Shown piece after piece: positions 9,451 to 17,655 of a DNA stretch of 64,000 bases. Numbering within the stretch: position 1 is the first letter of the stretch; every line of letters begins with the position of its first letter. A model generated the notes under the pieces. That model was not told the origin of the DNA, did not search any database, and saw only the letters and a program-made list of their open reading frames with translations. The stretch covers positions 124,001 to 188,000 of the forward strand of contig JAXMCI010000008.1 of the NCBI GenBank assembly GCA_046349435.1. Reading direction: 5' to 3'. This DNA is from JAXMCI01 sp046349435 (GTDB lineage Bacteria; Pseudomonadota; Alphaproteobacteria; Dongiales; Dongiaceae). The position numbers and the translations under genes were made by a program.

Positions 9451-10548
9451 TCATCGCGTCACCGGGCGCAGCGCGACGCCGGCCTCGGGGTCGGCGGCGG
9501 CGATCTGCGCCCGCTCCGCCGGGGTCACCAGCAGGATCAGGCTGGTCGGCGCGTTGAGGGTCAGCGCCTTGAAGACGTGCGCGGCCAGCGGGTTGAGCGA
9601 GCGCTCGCTGCCGAGCCCGCCGAGATAGCGCGGCAGCGCCGCCCCGAGATCGACCAGCCGCTCGGACAGCGGCTGCACCGCCGCCTGCAGCCGGACGTCG
9701 AGATAGAGACGGCTGGCGAGGTCGGGGATCCGCCGGTCGCGCAGCAGGGCGTCGATCGTGCCGATCGCCATGCGCTCGGCGAGGAGCTGCGCCTGCGGCG
9801 TGTCGATCAGCCGGTTGACCGAGCGCAGCAGGCTGTCCTGCAGCTGCTGGTCGCGCATGATGCCGGCGATCGCCTCGTGCAGCGGCGCGTAGTCGAGGCC
9901 GTTGCCGATCAGGATGTCGACCGGGCCGGTCCAGTTGGCCTTGAGGAACTCCCAGAACGCCGTCTCCAGCCGATGCTGCAGCACCGCACCGGCTTCCTGG
10001 TGCAGCAGGTCGCGCAGCACCGGATCGGCGGCGTCGAGCAGGTCGTCGAAGGCGGCCCGGGTGCGCGGGTCGTTCCAGGCCTGCGACAGGGCGTCGGCCA
10101 GGATGGCGCGCATCGCCGGCCGGTAGTCGTGGACGAAGACGTCGTCGCCCATCACCCGCTCGAGGGTGTGGCCGACCTCGTCCTGCACCGCCCGCAGCTC
10201 ATCGATCAGCTTGCGGTGCGCGGCCTCCGGCGCCGCCGCCCAGAGCACGCCGACGCCGGGGTCGAAGAGCAGCGCCTCGCTGGCGCCGGCGACCTCCGGC
10301 CCGGGATGGCGGTAGAGCTCGACGGCGAGGCCGCCCTGCGGGTCGGCCCGGGCGACGCCGTTGCGCACCGTGGTGCCGTCGGGGCGCAGCACGAAGACCG
10401 GCAGGGTGCCGTCCGGGTCGGGCCGGTAGGCGACTCCGGGAGCAGCGAAATGGCGCAGCTCGCCGCGGCCGTGCGCGATCGGGAACACCGTCCAGCCGGC
10501 GCCGACGAAGGCACAGAGCAGCAGAAGCGAGACGATTACGCTGGGCAC
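9451..10548 (-). CDS. Membrane-anchored periplasmic protein linked to the Mla-type transporter
   Basis: A 365-residue protein with one N-terminal membrane helix or uncleaved signal (SVIVSLLLLCAFVGAGWTV) and a large periplasmic domain. The first 100 residues look like a beta-rich domain (GTLPVFVLRPDGTT), and the rest is helical. It lies 25 bases upstream of the fused transporter gene and should be cotranscribed. Its place and topology are those expected for the MlaD partner, but I see no MCE signature, so I do not call it MlaD. No family is recognised. Confidence 0.65.
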   Translation of the reverse strand: MPSVIVSLLLLCAFVGAGWTVFPIAHGRGELRHFAAPGVAYRPDPDGTLPVFVLRPDGTTVRNGVARADPQGGLAVELYRHPGPEVAGASEALLFDPGVGVLWAAAPEAAHRKLIDELRAVQDEVGHTLERVMGDDVFVHDYRPAMRAILADALSQAWNDPRTRAAFDDLLDAADPVLRDLLHQEAGAVLQHRLETAFWEFLKANWTGPVDILIGNGLDYAPLHEAIAGIMRDQQLQDSLLRSVNRLIDTPQAQLLAERMAIGTIDALLRDRRIPDLASRLYLDVRLQAAVQPLSERLVDLGAALPRYLGGLGSERSLNPLAAHVFKALTLNAPTSLILLVTPAERAQIAAADPEAGVALRPVTR

Positions 10549-10646
10549 GCCTGCCCCCCCGTCGGTTCCGGCGGGGTCGGGGCAGGGACGAGCGCCGGCG
10601 CGGGTCCGCCGTCATGCCGGCCCGGCTCCGCCCGGCGGCCGGCCGC

Positions 10647-10748
10647 CTCATCCCGCGCCTCTCCCCCGCCGGGTTGTATCGCAGGGATGAGCCGCCGGCG
10701 TCAACCCTAAGCTGCGCCTGGAGAAATCGGCGCCGGCGCGATTTCTCC
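10647..10748. promoter_or_regulatory. Inverted repeats in a divergent intergenic region
   Basis: The 289-base gap between the divergent genes at 10548 and 10838 holds two inverted repeats. The stronger one has perfect 10-base arms, GGAGAAATCG at 10720-10729 and CGATTTCTCC at 10739-10748, around a 9-base GC loop. The weaker one has 8-base arms, CTCATCCC at 10647-10654 and GGGATGAG at 10684-10691. Neither is followed by a T-run, so an operator or an mRNA leader structure is more likely than a terminator. Confidence 0.45.
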
Positions 10749-10837
10749 CGTGACTCCGGCGGCGGCCCGCGCTAAGCGACGCGCATGGCAAGCGACAGCA
10801 CGCGCCGCGGCGCGGCGCCTGGGGGAGCGGGCCGGCC

Positions 10838-11272
10838 ATGATGCTCGGCCACCACTACTACGGCTATTTCGGCCTGTCCGGCTTCCTGCTGCGGCTGTTC
10901 GCGGCGCTCTTCGTCGTCTTCGCCACCTACAACCCGAGCGGATTCTCCTACTACCACTGGGTCGTCGAGCGCTGGGCCAGCGACTGGCCGCTGCAGCTGC
11001 CGCTGGTGCCGCTCTTCCTGATCGCCTACCTGCTGCTGCTGCGCTCCACCTTCCGCGGGCTGCGGCCGCACGGCATCCTGCTGACGGTGGCGCTGCTCGG
11101 CTCCCTGGTCTGGCTGCTGCTCGACCTCGGGCTGATCCACATCGCCGACGGCGCCGACCTGGCCCTGACGCTGCTCTACATGGTGGCGGCGCTGCTCGCC
11201 GTCGGCGTGTCCTGGATGTGGGTCTGGACGCGCATCACCGGGCAAGTCTACTACGATGATCTGACACAATGA
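10838..11272 (+). CDS. DUF6524-like four-helix membrane protein (paralogue 1)
   Basis: A 144-residue membrane protein with four predicted helices. The first helix ends in FATYNPSGFSYYHWV and the last in GVSWMWVWTRITGQVYYDD. Both phrases recur in the genes at 14171 and 14660, which defines a local family. I believe it corresponds to the family catalogued as DUF6524, whose function is unknown. A GGGGGAGCGG stretch lies before the start. It faces the mlaA gene on the same strand, with a likely separate promoter for the latter. Confidence 0.8.
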   Translation: MMLGHHYYGYFGLSGFLLRLFAALFVVFATYNPSGFSYYHWVVERWASDWPLQLPLVPLFLIAYLLLLRSTFRGLRPHGILLTVALLGSLVWLLLDLGLIHIADGADLALTLLYMVAALLAVGVSWMWVWTRITGQVYYDDLTQ

Positions 11273-11329
11273 TCGCCCGCCCGGGAACTTGTTAGTCTTT
11301 GCCGCATTTCCGCAAGCGTCACTATTCGA

Positions 11330-11357
11330 TTGCGCCGCTCGGGCGCTGCGGCATAAT
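11330..11357 (+). promoter_or_regulatory. Probable sigma-70-type promoter for mlaA
   Basis: A TTGCGC hexamer at 11330-11335 and CATAAT at 11352-11357 are separated by 16 bases in a locally AT-richer stretch. The mlaA start codon is 50 bases further on, behind a strong GAGGAGGG ribosome site. The match is by eye only. Confidence 0.5.
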
Positions 11358-11407
11358 TTCGCGACTGGCTGTCCGCGGGGCGGGCCGGACGTGAGGAGGG
11401 TGGGCAC

Positions 11408-12145
11408 ATGAAGCGCAGGCTAGCGGGCGCGTTGGTTGCGGCGGGCTTCCTCGCCGTCATGGCGGCACCGGCCCAGGCGGCGTCCGATCCGACGTCCTCG
11501 GCCTGGGACCCGCTCGAGCCGCTCAACCGCAGCATCTATTCCTTCAATGCGGCATTCGGCGCCGGGGCCGCGACGAAGATCGCCGACGCCTATACCGCGG
11601 CGGTGCCCGAGGGGGTGCGCGCCAGCATCGACAACTTCTTCACCAACCTGCGCGAGCCGTTGACTGCGGTGTCGAGCCTGCTGCAGGGCGATATCGCCAA
11701 TGCCGGGCGCTCGGTCGGGCGCTTCGCGATCAACAGCACCGCCGGCATCGCCGGGCTGTTCGACGTCGCCACCAGGATGGACGTGGTCAGCCGGCCGACC
11801 GATCTCGGCACCACGCTGTGCCGCTACCAGGTCCCGGCCGGGCCTTACCTCGTGCTGCCCTTCATCGGCCCGACCACGGCGCGCGACGCGGCCGGCATGG
11901 CCGCGACCTATTACGGCGCCTTCTGGGTTCTGGAGGATTGGGCGCCGGGCTACATCGTCGCCGACCGGGCCGCCGCCTATGCCGGCGACCGGACGGTGGC
12001 CGACAATGCCGCCGGCACCGATACCTACGAGGGCCAGCGCGACCGCTATCACGCGCAGCGCGCCGCCTTGTGCAGCGACGCGCCGCCCGCCGCGCTGAAG
12101 GCGAGCCCGCTCGGCAAGGTGATCGAGACCGCACCGCCCAGCTGA
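11408..12145 (+). CDS. mlaA: MlaA/VacJ-family outer-membrane lipid asymmetry protein
   Basis: A 245-residue MlaA-family protein. In Gram-negative bacteria MlaA sits in the outer membrane and removes surface-exposed phospholipids for return to the inner membrane. The signature segments are clear: WDPLEPLNRSIYSFN near the start, VGRFAINSTAGIAGLFDVA, and GPYLVLPFIGPTTARDAAG. The signal peptide ends in APAQAA with no lipobox cysteine, so unlike E. coli MlaA it is probably not a lipoprotein. It lies near the fused Mla-type transporter but on the opposite strand, so the link is functional rather than operonic. Confidence 0.93.
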   Translation: MKRRLAGALVAAGFLAVMAAPAQAASDPTSSAWDPLEPLNRSIYSFNAAFGAGAATKIADAYTAAVPEGVRASIDNFFTNLREPLTAVSSLLQGDIANAGRSVGRFAINSTAGIAGLFDVATRMDVVSRPTDLGTTLCRYQVPAGPYLVLPFIGPTTARDAAGMAATYYGAFWVLEDWAPGYIVADRAAAYAGDRTVADNAAGTDTYEGQRDRYHAQRAALCSDAPPAALKASPLGKVIETAPPS

Positions 12146-12167
12146 GACCCATGATCCCGATGGTTGC

Positions 12168-12890
12168 ATGCGCGGCGTCCGCGACGGGGCGCCGCACCAT
12201 GGGCTGCTGAGAGCCGGGCAGGCGGTGGCCGGCGGTCCGACAGAGGGCGAGCCGGCGGAACAGGGCCGGGACGCGGCGACGCCGCGCAATCCGACCTACG
12301 ACCGGATCGCGCCGCTCTACGACCTGATCGACGCTCCCTACGAGTATGGCTGGCGCCGCCGCCTGCGGCGCACGATGTTCGCCGGCCTCTCCGGCCGCAT
12401 CCTCGACGCCGGCGCCGGCACCGGCGCCAACATCCCCTTCTATCCCGGCGGCGCGGAGATGCATGGCTGCGACGCCAGCCCGGCGATGCTGGCGCGCGCC
12501 GCGGCGCGCGCCAGGCGGGCCGGCCGCGCGGTCGCCTACCGGCCGGCCGACCTGCGCGCCCTGCCCTATCCGGACGGCCATTTCGACGCGGTGGTCTCGA
12601 CCTTCGTCTTCACCGTCCTCGACGACGCCGTGCAGCTGCCGGCGCTGCGCGAGATCGGCCGGGTGTGCCGCAGCGGCGGCGAGATCCGGCTGCTCGACTA
12701 CCGGATGTCGCAGCGGCCGCTGCTCGGCGCGGCGATGCGCGTCGCCGCCGCCTGGTCGGGCATCCTGTTCGATTGCTGGTACCGGCCGACCACCGACCGC
12801 CATATCGCGGCGGCCGGGCTGGAGATCGTCGAGGAGCGCTTCCTCCTCGCCGACGCGGTCAAGCGGCAGGTGCTGCGGCCGCGCCGCTGA
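12168..12890 (+). CDS. Class I SAM-dependent methyltransferase
   Basis: A 240-residue methyltransferase with the Rossmann motif I at ILDAGAGTGANIPFYPGG and motif II acidic residue in MHGCDAS, followed by PYPDGHFDAVVSTFVFTVLDD, typical of the Methyltransf_11 fold. The first 40 residues are unlike the family, which normally begins close to NPTYDRIAPLYD. A GTG at 12225 or another internal start may therefore be the true one. It follows mlaA by 22 bases and may be cotranscribed. The substrate is unknown; similar proteins act on phospholipid head groups or quinones. Confidence 0.85.
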   Translation: MRGVRDGAPHHGLLRAGQAVAGGPTEGEPAEQGRDAATPRNPTYDRIAPLYDLIDAPYEYGWRRRLRRTMFAGLSGRILDAGAGTGANIPFYPGGAEMHGCDASPAMLARAAARARRAGRAVAYRPADLRALPYPDGHFDAVVSTFVFTVLDDAVQLPALREIGRVCRSGGEIRLLDYRMSQRPLLGAAMRVAAAWSGILFDCWYRPTTDRHIAAAGLEIVEERFLLADAVKRQVLRPRR

Positions 12891-12900
12891 TCAGAGCGGC
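12883..12900. terminator. Small inverted repeat over two convergent stop codons
   Basis: The plus-strand stop and the minus-strand stop directly abut. A hairpin with arms GCCGCT (12883-12888) and AGCGGC (12895-12900) covers both. It lacks a T-run, so this is only a possible bidirectional terminator. Confidence 0.3.
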
Positions 12901-13193
12901 ACCTTCTCGCTGTCGCCGGCGGGCGGCGCCGGGCTCGGCGCCGGCGGCTTTTCCCGCTTGCGCCGGATGATGATGTCGCCGTTGGGCAGCAGTTCCGGCG
13001 TCTCGTAGATCATCACCCGGTCGAAGGTCCGGGACAGCAGGTCCATGGTCCGGGTCAGCGCCCGCACGATGGCGTCCTCGGTCTCGGCCAGCGGGTCCTT
13101 CTCCGGCGGCTGGGCGCCCTCGGCGCGCAGGCCCGCCGGCGCCGCGACGAGCCATGCCGCGAGAATCAGCGCGATCGGCCGTGCACTCTTCAT
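12891..13193 (-). CDS. Small periplasmic protein, function unknown
   Basis: A 100-residue protein with a signal peptide cut near GLRA. The helical mature part contains ETEDAIVRALTRTMDLLSR and then a short stretch reading VMIYETPELLPNGDIIIRRK. The tail is proline-rich. The layout resembles small AAA+-independent periplasmic proteins found near envelope genes, but I recognise no named family. Its stop codon abuts that of the convergent methyltransferase gene. Confidence 0.7.
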   Translation of the reverse strand: MKSARPIALILAAWLVAAPAGLRAEGAQPPEKDPLAETEDAIVRALTRTMDLLSRTFDRVMIYETPELLPNGDIIIRRKREKPPAPSPAPPAGDSEKVPL

Positions 13194-13266
13194 GTCCCGC
13201 CTCCGGCGTTTGCTCCGCCACCGCTGAGGTGGTGATCGCCTGCCGTCCCCCGCAAGGGCCGCGCCG

Positions 13267-13866
13267 TCATCGCAGATGCACCACGACGTGGTCGGAGCGG
13301 CTGCGCGCCAGCTGGATCGCCAGAAGCACCAGCAGGAAGGCCCAGAAATTGAGCTGGTTGAGCAGCCACAGCACCAGGCAGAAGCCGTACACCGCCGCCG
13401 CGGCCCCCCAGACGACGATCACCAGGTTGCGCAGCCCGGACGCCAGCCCGCGCAGCGAGCGCAGCGCGATCACCGGCCCGAGGGTGACGGCGGCAGCCAG
13501 CAGCAGGGCCGGCGGCCCGAGGCGGCTGCCGCCCGGTCCCGGCAGCAGCGCCCGCACCGGATAGGTCGCGGGGTCGCCCCAGCGCCGCAGGAAGCCGACG
13601 AAGTCGAGGTCCCAGATGCCACCCGGGCGAAAGATCTCGGCGGCGGACAGCCAGCGCGGATCGAGCTCGCGGCCGAGCAGCAGGCAGCCGGCCGCCAGCC
13701 CGATGCCGAGCGAGAGCAGCTCGACCGCCGGGCTCCAGGCGGTGCGGGCGTCCTGCAGCAGGTTGATCGCCCGGCAGGCGAGCGCCAGCGCCAGGAACGG
13801 CAGCGCCACCAGGATCGCCGCCTGGACGACGAAGCCGCCGGCCGAGATCAGGAACTCATCCGGCAT
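13267..13866 (-). CDS. Multi-pass membrane protein, function unknown
   Basis: A 199-residue integral membrane protein with about five hydrophobic segments (for example AAILVALPFLALALACRAI and AVYGFCLVLWLLNQLNFWAF). No conserved motif is recognised. It ends a minus-strand run that includes a small membrane protein and two DUF6524-like genes, so it may be part of the same membrane complex. The gap to the next gene upstream is 24 bases. Confidence 0.7.
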   Translation of the reverse strand: MPDEFLISAGGFVVQAAILVALPFLALALACRAINLLQDARTAWSPAVELLSLGIGLAAGCLLLGRELDPRWLSAAEIFRPGGIWDLDFVGFLRRWGDPATYPVRALLPGPGGSRLGPPALLLAAAVTLGPVIALRSLRGLASGLRNLVIVVWGAAAAVYGFCLVLWLLNQLNFWAFLLVLLAIQLARSRSDHVVVHLR

Positions 13867-13890
13867 GGCGTCGCGTCCCCGGGCGCCCGG

Positions 13891-14127
13891 CTAGAGGGCG
13901 CATCGATCGAGCGCGCCCGACGGCGCGTCGAAGCAGGCGGGCGGCGGGCGGCGGTCGCCCCAGCCGGTGAAGAGGTCGCCGACGCGCAGCGCGCCCCACA
14001 CCGCCATGGCGACCAGCACGATGGCCGCCACCGTCAGCACGAAGCCGCGGACCCGCCAGAGGATCAGCAGCAGCGCCACGGTCAGGGGCAGGATGACGAA
14101 CGCGCCGATGAACATGTTCTGCAGCAT
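13891..14127 (-). CDS. Small two-helix membrane protein
   Basis: A 78-residue protein with two membrane helices (FVILPLTVALLLILW and VLTVAAIVLVAMAVWGAL) and a short tail with two cysteines. It lies between a larger membrane protein and the DUF6524-like genes on the same strand, with short gaps. Function unknown. Confidence 0.65.
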   Translation of the reverse strand: MLQNMFIGAFVILPLTVALLLILWRVRGFVLTVAAIVLVAMAVWGALRVGDLFTGWGDRRPPPACFDAPSGALDRCAL

Positions 14128-14170
14128 CAGGCGGGGCGGCGCCCGGGCGGGGCGGCGCTCGGGGCGGCGC

Positions 14171-14605
14171 TCACGGCGGGGCCGACTTCACGACGTACTT
14201 CTCGCCCGAGATGCGGCGCTGCAGGAAGGACCAGGAGAGCCCGAGCCCCAGCACGGTCGAGATCCAGAGCAGGATGGTGTAGCCGGTCACGGTGACGTTG
14301 GCGAAGACCAGCCAGCCGAGGCCGACCCGGAAGACGATCGCGGCGAGGATCAGGCTGACCACCGCAGCGACGCCGCGATAGCCCAGCGCCGCGAAGGCCA
14401 TGCGCGCGACCGCCACCCAGGCGGCGAAGAGGAAGATGCCGAGGCAGGCCTTGAGGGCGGCGGAGCCGCGCTCGCCGGTCGCCCAGTGCGCGTAGGACTG
14501 GCCGCTCGGGTTCCAGGTGGCGAACACCAGCCCGGCGCAGAGCAGCCAGCGATAGGCGATCAGCCGGAACGGCTTGATCGGCGGGTTGGCAGCCAGCTTC
14601 GGCAT
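14171..14605 (-). CDS. DUF6524-like four-helix membrane protein (paralogue 2)
   Basis: A 144-residue membrane protein with the family phrases FATWNPSGQSYAHWA after the first helix and GLSWSFLQRRISGEKYVV at the end. It is the same length as the paralogue at 10838. It is transcribed with its neighbour at 14660 and with two other membrane proteins downstream. Function unknown; the shared NPxGxSYxxW turn is the best marker of the family. Confidence 0.8.
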   Translation of the reverse strand: MPKLAANPPIKPFRLIAYRWLLCAGLVFATWNPSGQSYAHWATGERGSAALKACLGIFLFAAWVAVARMAFAALGYRGVAAVVSLILAAIVFRVGLGWLVFANVTVTGYTILLWISTVLGLGLSWSFLQRRISGEKYVVKSAPP

Positions 14606-14659
14606 CGGCGCTCAGGGCCCGGCGGCAGGCGCGGCGTGCGGCATCATGGCGCCACCCGC

Positions 14660-15085
14660 TCACACCGGCGAGAAGTTGCTGACGTCGATCGAGTGGACCT
14701 GGCCGCTCAGCTGGTTGCGGATGTGCGACCAGGACAGGCCCATGCCGTAGAGGCCGGCGAGGATGAGCAGCATGGTGAGCTGCACCATGCGGGGATCCTC
14801 GAGGTCGAGCAGCCGGTTGTCGACCAGCACCCAGGCCACCGAGGCATAGAGCGCCACGAGCAGCGCGATGCCGATCGGCCCGAGCGATCGCGCCGTCGAC
14901 AGGATCGTCGACGTGTGCAGGATCAGCAGGGCGACCCCGACCATCACCTTGAACGAGGCGTAGCCGCCGTCGAAGACGACCCAGTCGTAGTAGGACAGGC
15001 CGAACGGATTGTAGGTGCCGAGCACCAGCAGGATGCTCAGTGTCCAGCGCAGGACGAAGCTCAGCCAATCGAACTCGGCCTTCAT
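14660..15085 (-). CDS. DUF6524-like four-helix membrane protein (paralogue 3)
   Basis: A 141-residue membrane protein with LGTYNPFGLSYYDWV after helix one and GLSWSHIRNQLSGQVHSID near the end, matching the two other copies. The ATG at 15085 follows a GGGGGAC sequence; a longer frame upstream lacks a ribosome site. It is the first gene of the minus-strand membrane-protein run at 13267-15085. Confidence 0.8.
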   Translation of the reverse strand: MKAEFDWLSFVLRWTLSILLVLGTYNPFGLSYYDWVVFDGGYASFKVMVGVALLILHTSTILSTARSLGPIGIALLVALYASVAWVLVDNRLLDLEDPRMVQLTMLLILAGLYGMGLSWSHIRNQLSGQVHSIDVSNFSPV

Positions 15086-15305
15086 GGCCGTCCCCCGCCG
15101 ACGGTTCCCCGTGCACAGTGTAGCGCCCGGTACCCCGCGCAATCAACCCGGGCGCAACGACACCCATCGTCAGTCTCCGTCGCGGCGGCCTTCCGCATGG
15201 CCAAGTCATGGCATATGATCCCTTGCCTCAGCCGTGACCTGCCCGGGATGGCAGCCGGGCCGCTGCCGGCGGGGCGACGGCCCGAACGCGGGCGCGGAGG
15301 GAATC

Positions 15306-16406
15306 ATGCCGGATCTGAGCGTACTGATCGTACCGCTGCTGGGTGCCGCGGGCGTCTTCGTCGTCGCGCTCCTGAGCAGCGACAACATCGCGATCGAGAA
15401 CATCCGCGTCCCGCAGAGCCTCGAGGAATCGGGCTACAGCTCGATCGTCGTGACGCGCATGCTGATCGACGACATGCACCAGATCAACGACGAGGCGGTC
15501 AAGGAGGATGTCGGGCTGGTCTTCGACAGCAACTTCATCGACAAGTCGTTCAGCAGCTTCGAGGACTTCTTCGCGCTCAACGGCATCGTCGACGCGACCC
15601 GCAACCTCACCGTCGGCATCCCGTTCTCGGTCAACGGCGAGGTCACCGGCTCGGACAAGGAGATGCTGTTCCGCGCCCGCATCTACGACCGCGACGATCC
15701 GGATCCGATGACCGAGATCGAGGTCACCGGCGACCCCGACCACGTGCCCGAGATGGTGCGGCAGGCGGCGACCGAGGTGATGCTCGGCATCGCCCCCTTC
15801 GTGGTCGCCCTGAAGGCCTATGGCGACGACCTGGAGAAGCAGCGCTGGGATTTCGCGCAGACGCGGGAGCTCCTGCGCAAGCACATCGAGAACCCGCCGC
15901 CGGAGGACAACTATCTCGCCTACGAGCTGATCGCCCGGATGCACCGCGTCCGCGCCCAGGAGGACCGCAGCTTGTCGGCGCCGGAGCGCCAGGCCGAGCT
16001 CGACAAGGCGATGGAGTACCTGCAGGCCGCCTACGTGCAGAATCCCGGCTATTACTACACCAACCTCAACCTGGCGCGGGTCTACGCCCTGCGCGGCGAC
16101 CCGGCGATGGCGGACCGCTACTTCGCCGGCGCCGTGAAGGCCAATCCCGACGATGGGCTGGCGCGAAAGATCTGGGCCGCCGAGCTGGCCCAGCAGGGCC
16201 GCTTCCGCGATGCCGTCAACCAGTATGTCGCGGCGGTCGAGCTCGAGCCGGACGACGCCGCGCTGCATTCCGAGCTGGCCGCCGCCTATCTCAAGCTCGA
16301 CCGGCCCGACTACGCCCGGCAGCAATGGAAGCAGGCGCAGTATCTCGACCCGCTGAACCGGACCTACGCCGCCTCCCTGGCGGCGCTGCCGCCCGACAAT
16401 CCGTGA
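15306..16406 (+). CDS. Membrane-anchored TPR-repeat protein
   Basis: A 366-residue protein that begins with one hydrophobic segment (VLIVPLLGAAGVFVVALL). A mixed domain of about 150 residues follows, with repeated aspartates and phrases such as VPEMVRQAATEVMLGIAPF. A C-terminal half of TPR-like helical pairs completes it (AMEYLQAAYVQNPGYYYTNL, then FRDAVNQYVAAVELEPDDAA). The start at 15306 has a GGAGGG ribosome site. TPR proteins scaffold protein complexes; the partner here is unknown. It stands alone, between divergent and convergent neighbours. Confidence 0.8.
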   Translation: MPDLSVLIVPLLGAAGVFVVALLSSDNIAIENIRVPQSLEESGYSSIVVTRMLIDDMHQINDEAVKEDVGLVFDSNFIDKSFSSFEDFFALNGIVDATRNLTVGIPFSVNGEVTGSDKEMLFRARIYDRDDPDPMTEIEVTGDPDHVPEMVRQAATEVMLGIAPFVVALKAYGDDLEKQRWDFAQTRELLRKHIENPPPEDNYLAYELIARMHRVRAQEDRSLSAPERQAELDKAMEYLQAAYVQNPGYYYTNLNLARVYALRGDPAMADRYFAGAVKANPDDGLARKIWAAELAQQGRFRDAVNQYVAAVELEPDDAALHSELAAAYLKLDRPDYARQQWKQAQYLDPLNRTYAASLAALPPDNP

Positions 16407-16558
16407 CCCTCGTGCCGAGGCCGGCGACGCACGGAGCGGTGCGGCCGGCCATCGGTACCTGACGGCGGAATCGCCAGGGATCCCCGCCCGACCCCGGGCC
16501 GCTCCGCGGCCCCGCGGATCCGCCGGACCGGACGGCGCCGCTCGCGGGTCCGCTGCCG

Positions 16559-17020
16559 TCAGGCGGCGGTGATGTGGCTGCGGAAGGTCAGCGGCCGGGC
16601 GACGCTGCGGATCGGCTCCAGCGTGCCGCCGGTGCCGTGCACGGTGACGGTGCCGTAGCCGAGCAACCGGCCGAGCACCGACTGGTCGACATCGACGCTC
16701 TCGACCTTGGTCCGGTTCATCTCGATGGTGTGGCGCGAGAACAGCCCGGACTTGTAGATCACCCGGCGGTCGGTCACCACCAGCTCGGTGCTGGCCCGGC
16801 GCAGCGCCGCGGGCAGCCAGCTGGCCAGGGCCAGCACCGCGAGCAGCACGGCGGCGATCAGCAGGATCCCGCGCGCCTCGTCGGCAACCCCGCCGGCCAG
16901 CACCGCGGAGCCGATCGCCGCGGCCAGCAGCAGGATGGCCGGGCCGTAGATCAGCCAGTGCACCGTGGTGGCATAGAGGATCGCCTCGTCGGGCTCCAGC
17001 ACGCGCCGCACATAGCTCAC
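16559..17020 (-). CDS. Bacterial PH-domain (YdbS/bPH2-type) membrane protein
   Basis: A 153-residue protein with two N-terminal membrane helices (GPAILLLAAAIGSAVLA and LLIAAVLLAVLALASWL) and a bacterial pleckstrin-homology-like domain. The family signature is clear in ELVVTDRRVIYKSGLFSRHT followed by EMNRTKVESVDVDQS. These proteins are inner-membrane proteins of unclear role, sometimes linked to stress. It is a single-gene unit facing the convergent TPR gene. Confidence 0.85.
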   Translation of the reverse strand: MSYVRRVLEPDEAILYATTVHWLIYGPAILLLAAAIGSAVLAGGVADEARGILLIAAVLLAVLALASWLPAALRRASTELVVTDRRVIYKSGLFSRHTIEMNRTKVESVDVDQSVLGRLLGYGTVTVHGTGGTLEPIRSVARPLTFRSHITAA

Positions 17021-17655
17021 CGGGGCGTCTCCCCCCGGCCGCTCGGGCGCGTCGCCGTCCCGGCCGGGCTCATGGGTTGCAGGGGACGCCGGCCGCTGCT
17101 CGCGGCGGACGCCCGCCGCCGGGGCGGCGAAGCGTCAACCGCGGCGCCCGCGCGCGGGTTGCATGGGCGGCGGCGGCGGACGCCGGCCGGCCGGCCGCGC
17201 CCTCCCGATCTCGCCGCCCGGCCCCCCCGCCCGGTTGCCCCGCCCGGCCGGCCTCTCATTGTATCAACCTTACCGGGAGATTAACGGAGCGACGGACTCG
17301 CGTTATCCGACTTTGTAAAAATCAATGTAAAAGATCACACCAATTGGACATCGTGTATCTACGAGTTTCACGACTCTCGGCATCTCGAAAAATTGACCGC
17401 AGCCCCGGCCTGCGCGGGCCTCTTCGCCACATTCCGCGACTCCGGACGCGCGACTGCGATGACTTCACAGGACCGAACAGGCGGCCGCCATGTCGCACTG
17501 TGCAACGCTTCCAACTACGCGCATCTTCTCATTGCGCCAAATTGGTGCCCGGCTGCTTTTGGGGTTGACGGCATCGCGCAAACGTCCATATTGCGGCTTG
17601 CGTGATTCGGCGCATTACTGGACAACCCCAACAGACGCAACTACAGGTGATCTCT
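17021..17655. other. Long intergenic region upstream of an H-NS-like gene
   Basis: These 635 bases hold no gene I can support. The first 230 bases are GC-rich with low-complexity runs. From about 17255 to 17600 the sequence is noticeably richer in A and T than the rest of the window, with tracts such as TTTGTAAAAATCAATGTAAA. The region most likely carries the promoter and self-silencing sites of the H-NS-like gene. Short open frames here have no ribosome sites or family resemblance. Confidence 0.7.
17565..17592 (+). promoter_or_regulatory. Probable sigma-70-type promoter for the H-NS-like gene
   Basis: TTGACG at 17565-17570 and CATATT at 17587-17592 are spaced by 16 bases. This places transcription near 17600 and leaves a leader of about 55 bases before the ATG at 17656. 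It is read by eye. Confidence 0.55.

Noticed and set aside
17077..17568. An open frame within the long intergenic region before the H-NS-like gene
   Set aside because: It has no ribosome site, no recognisable protein features and spans a sharp change in base composition.
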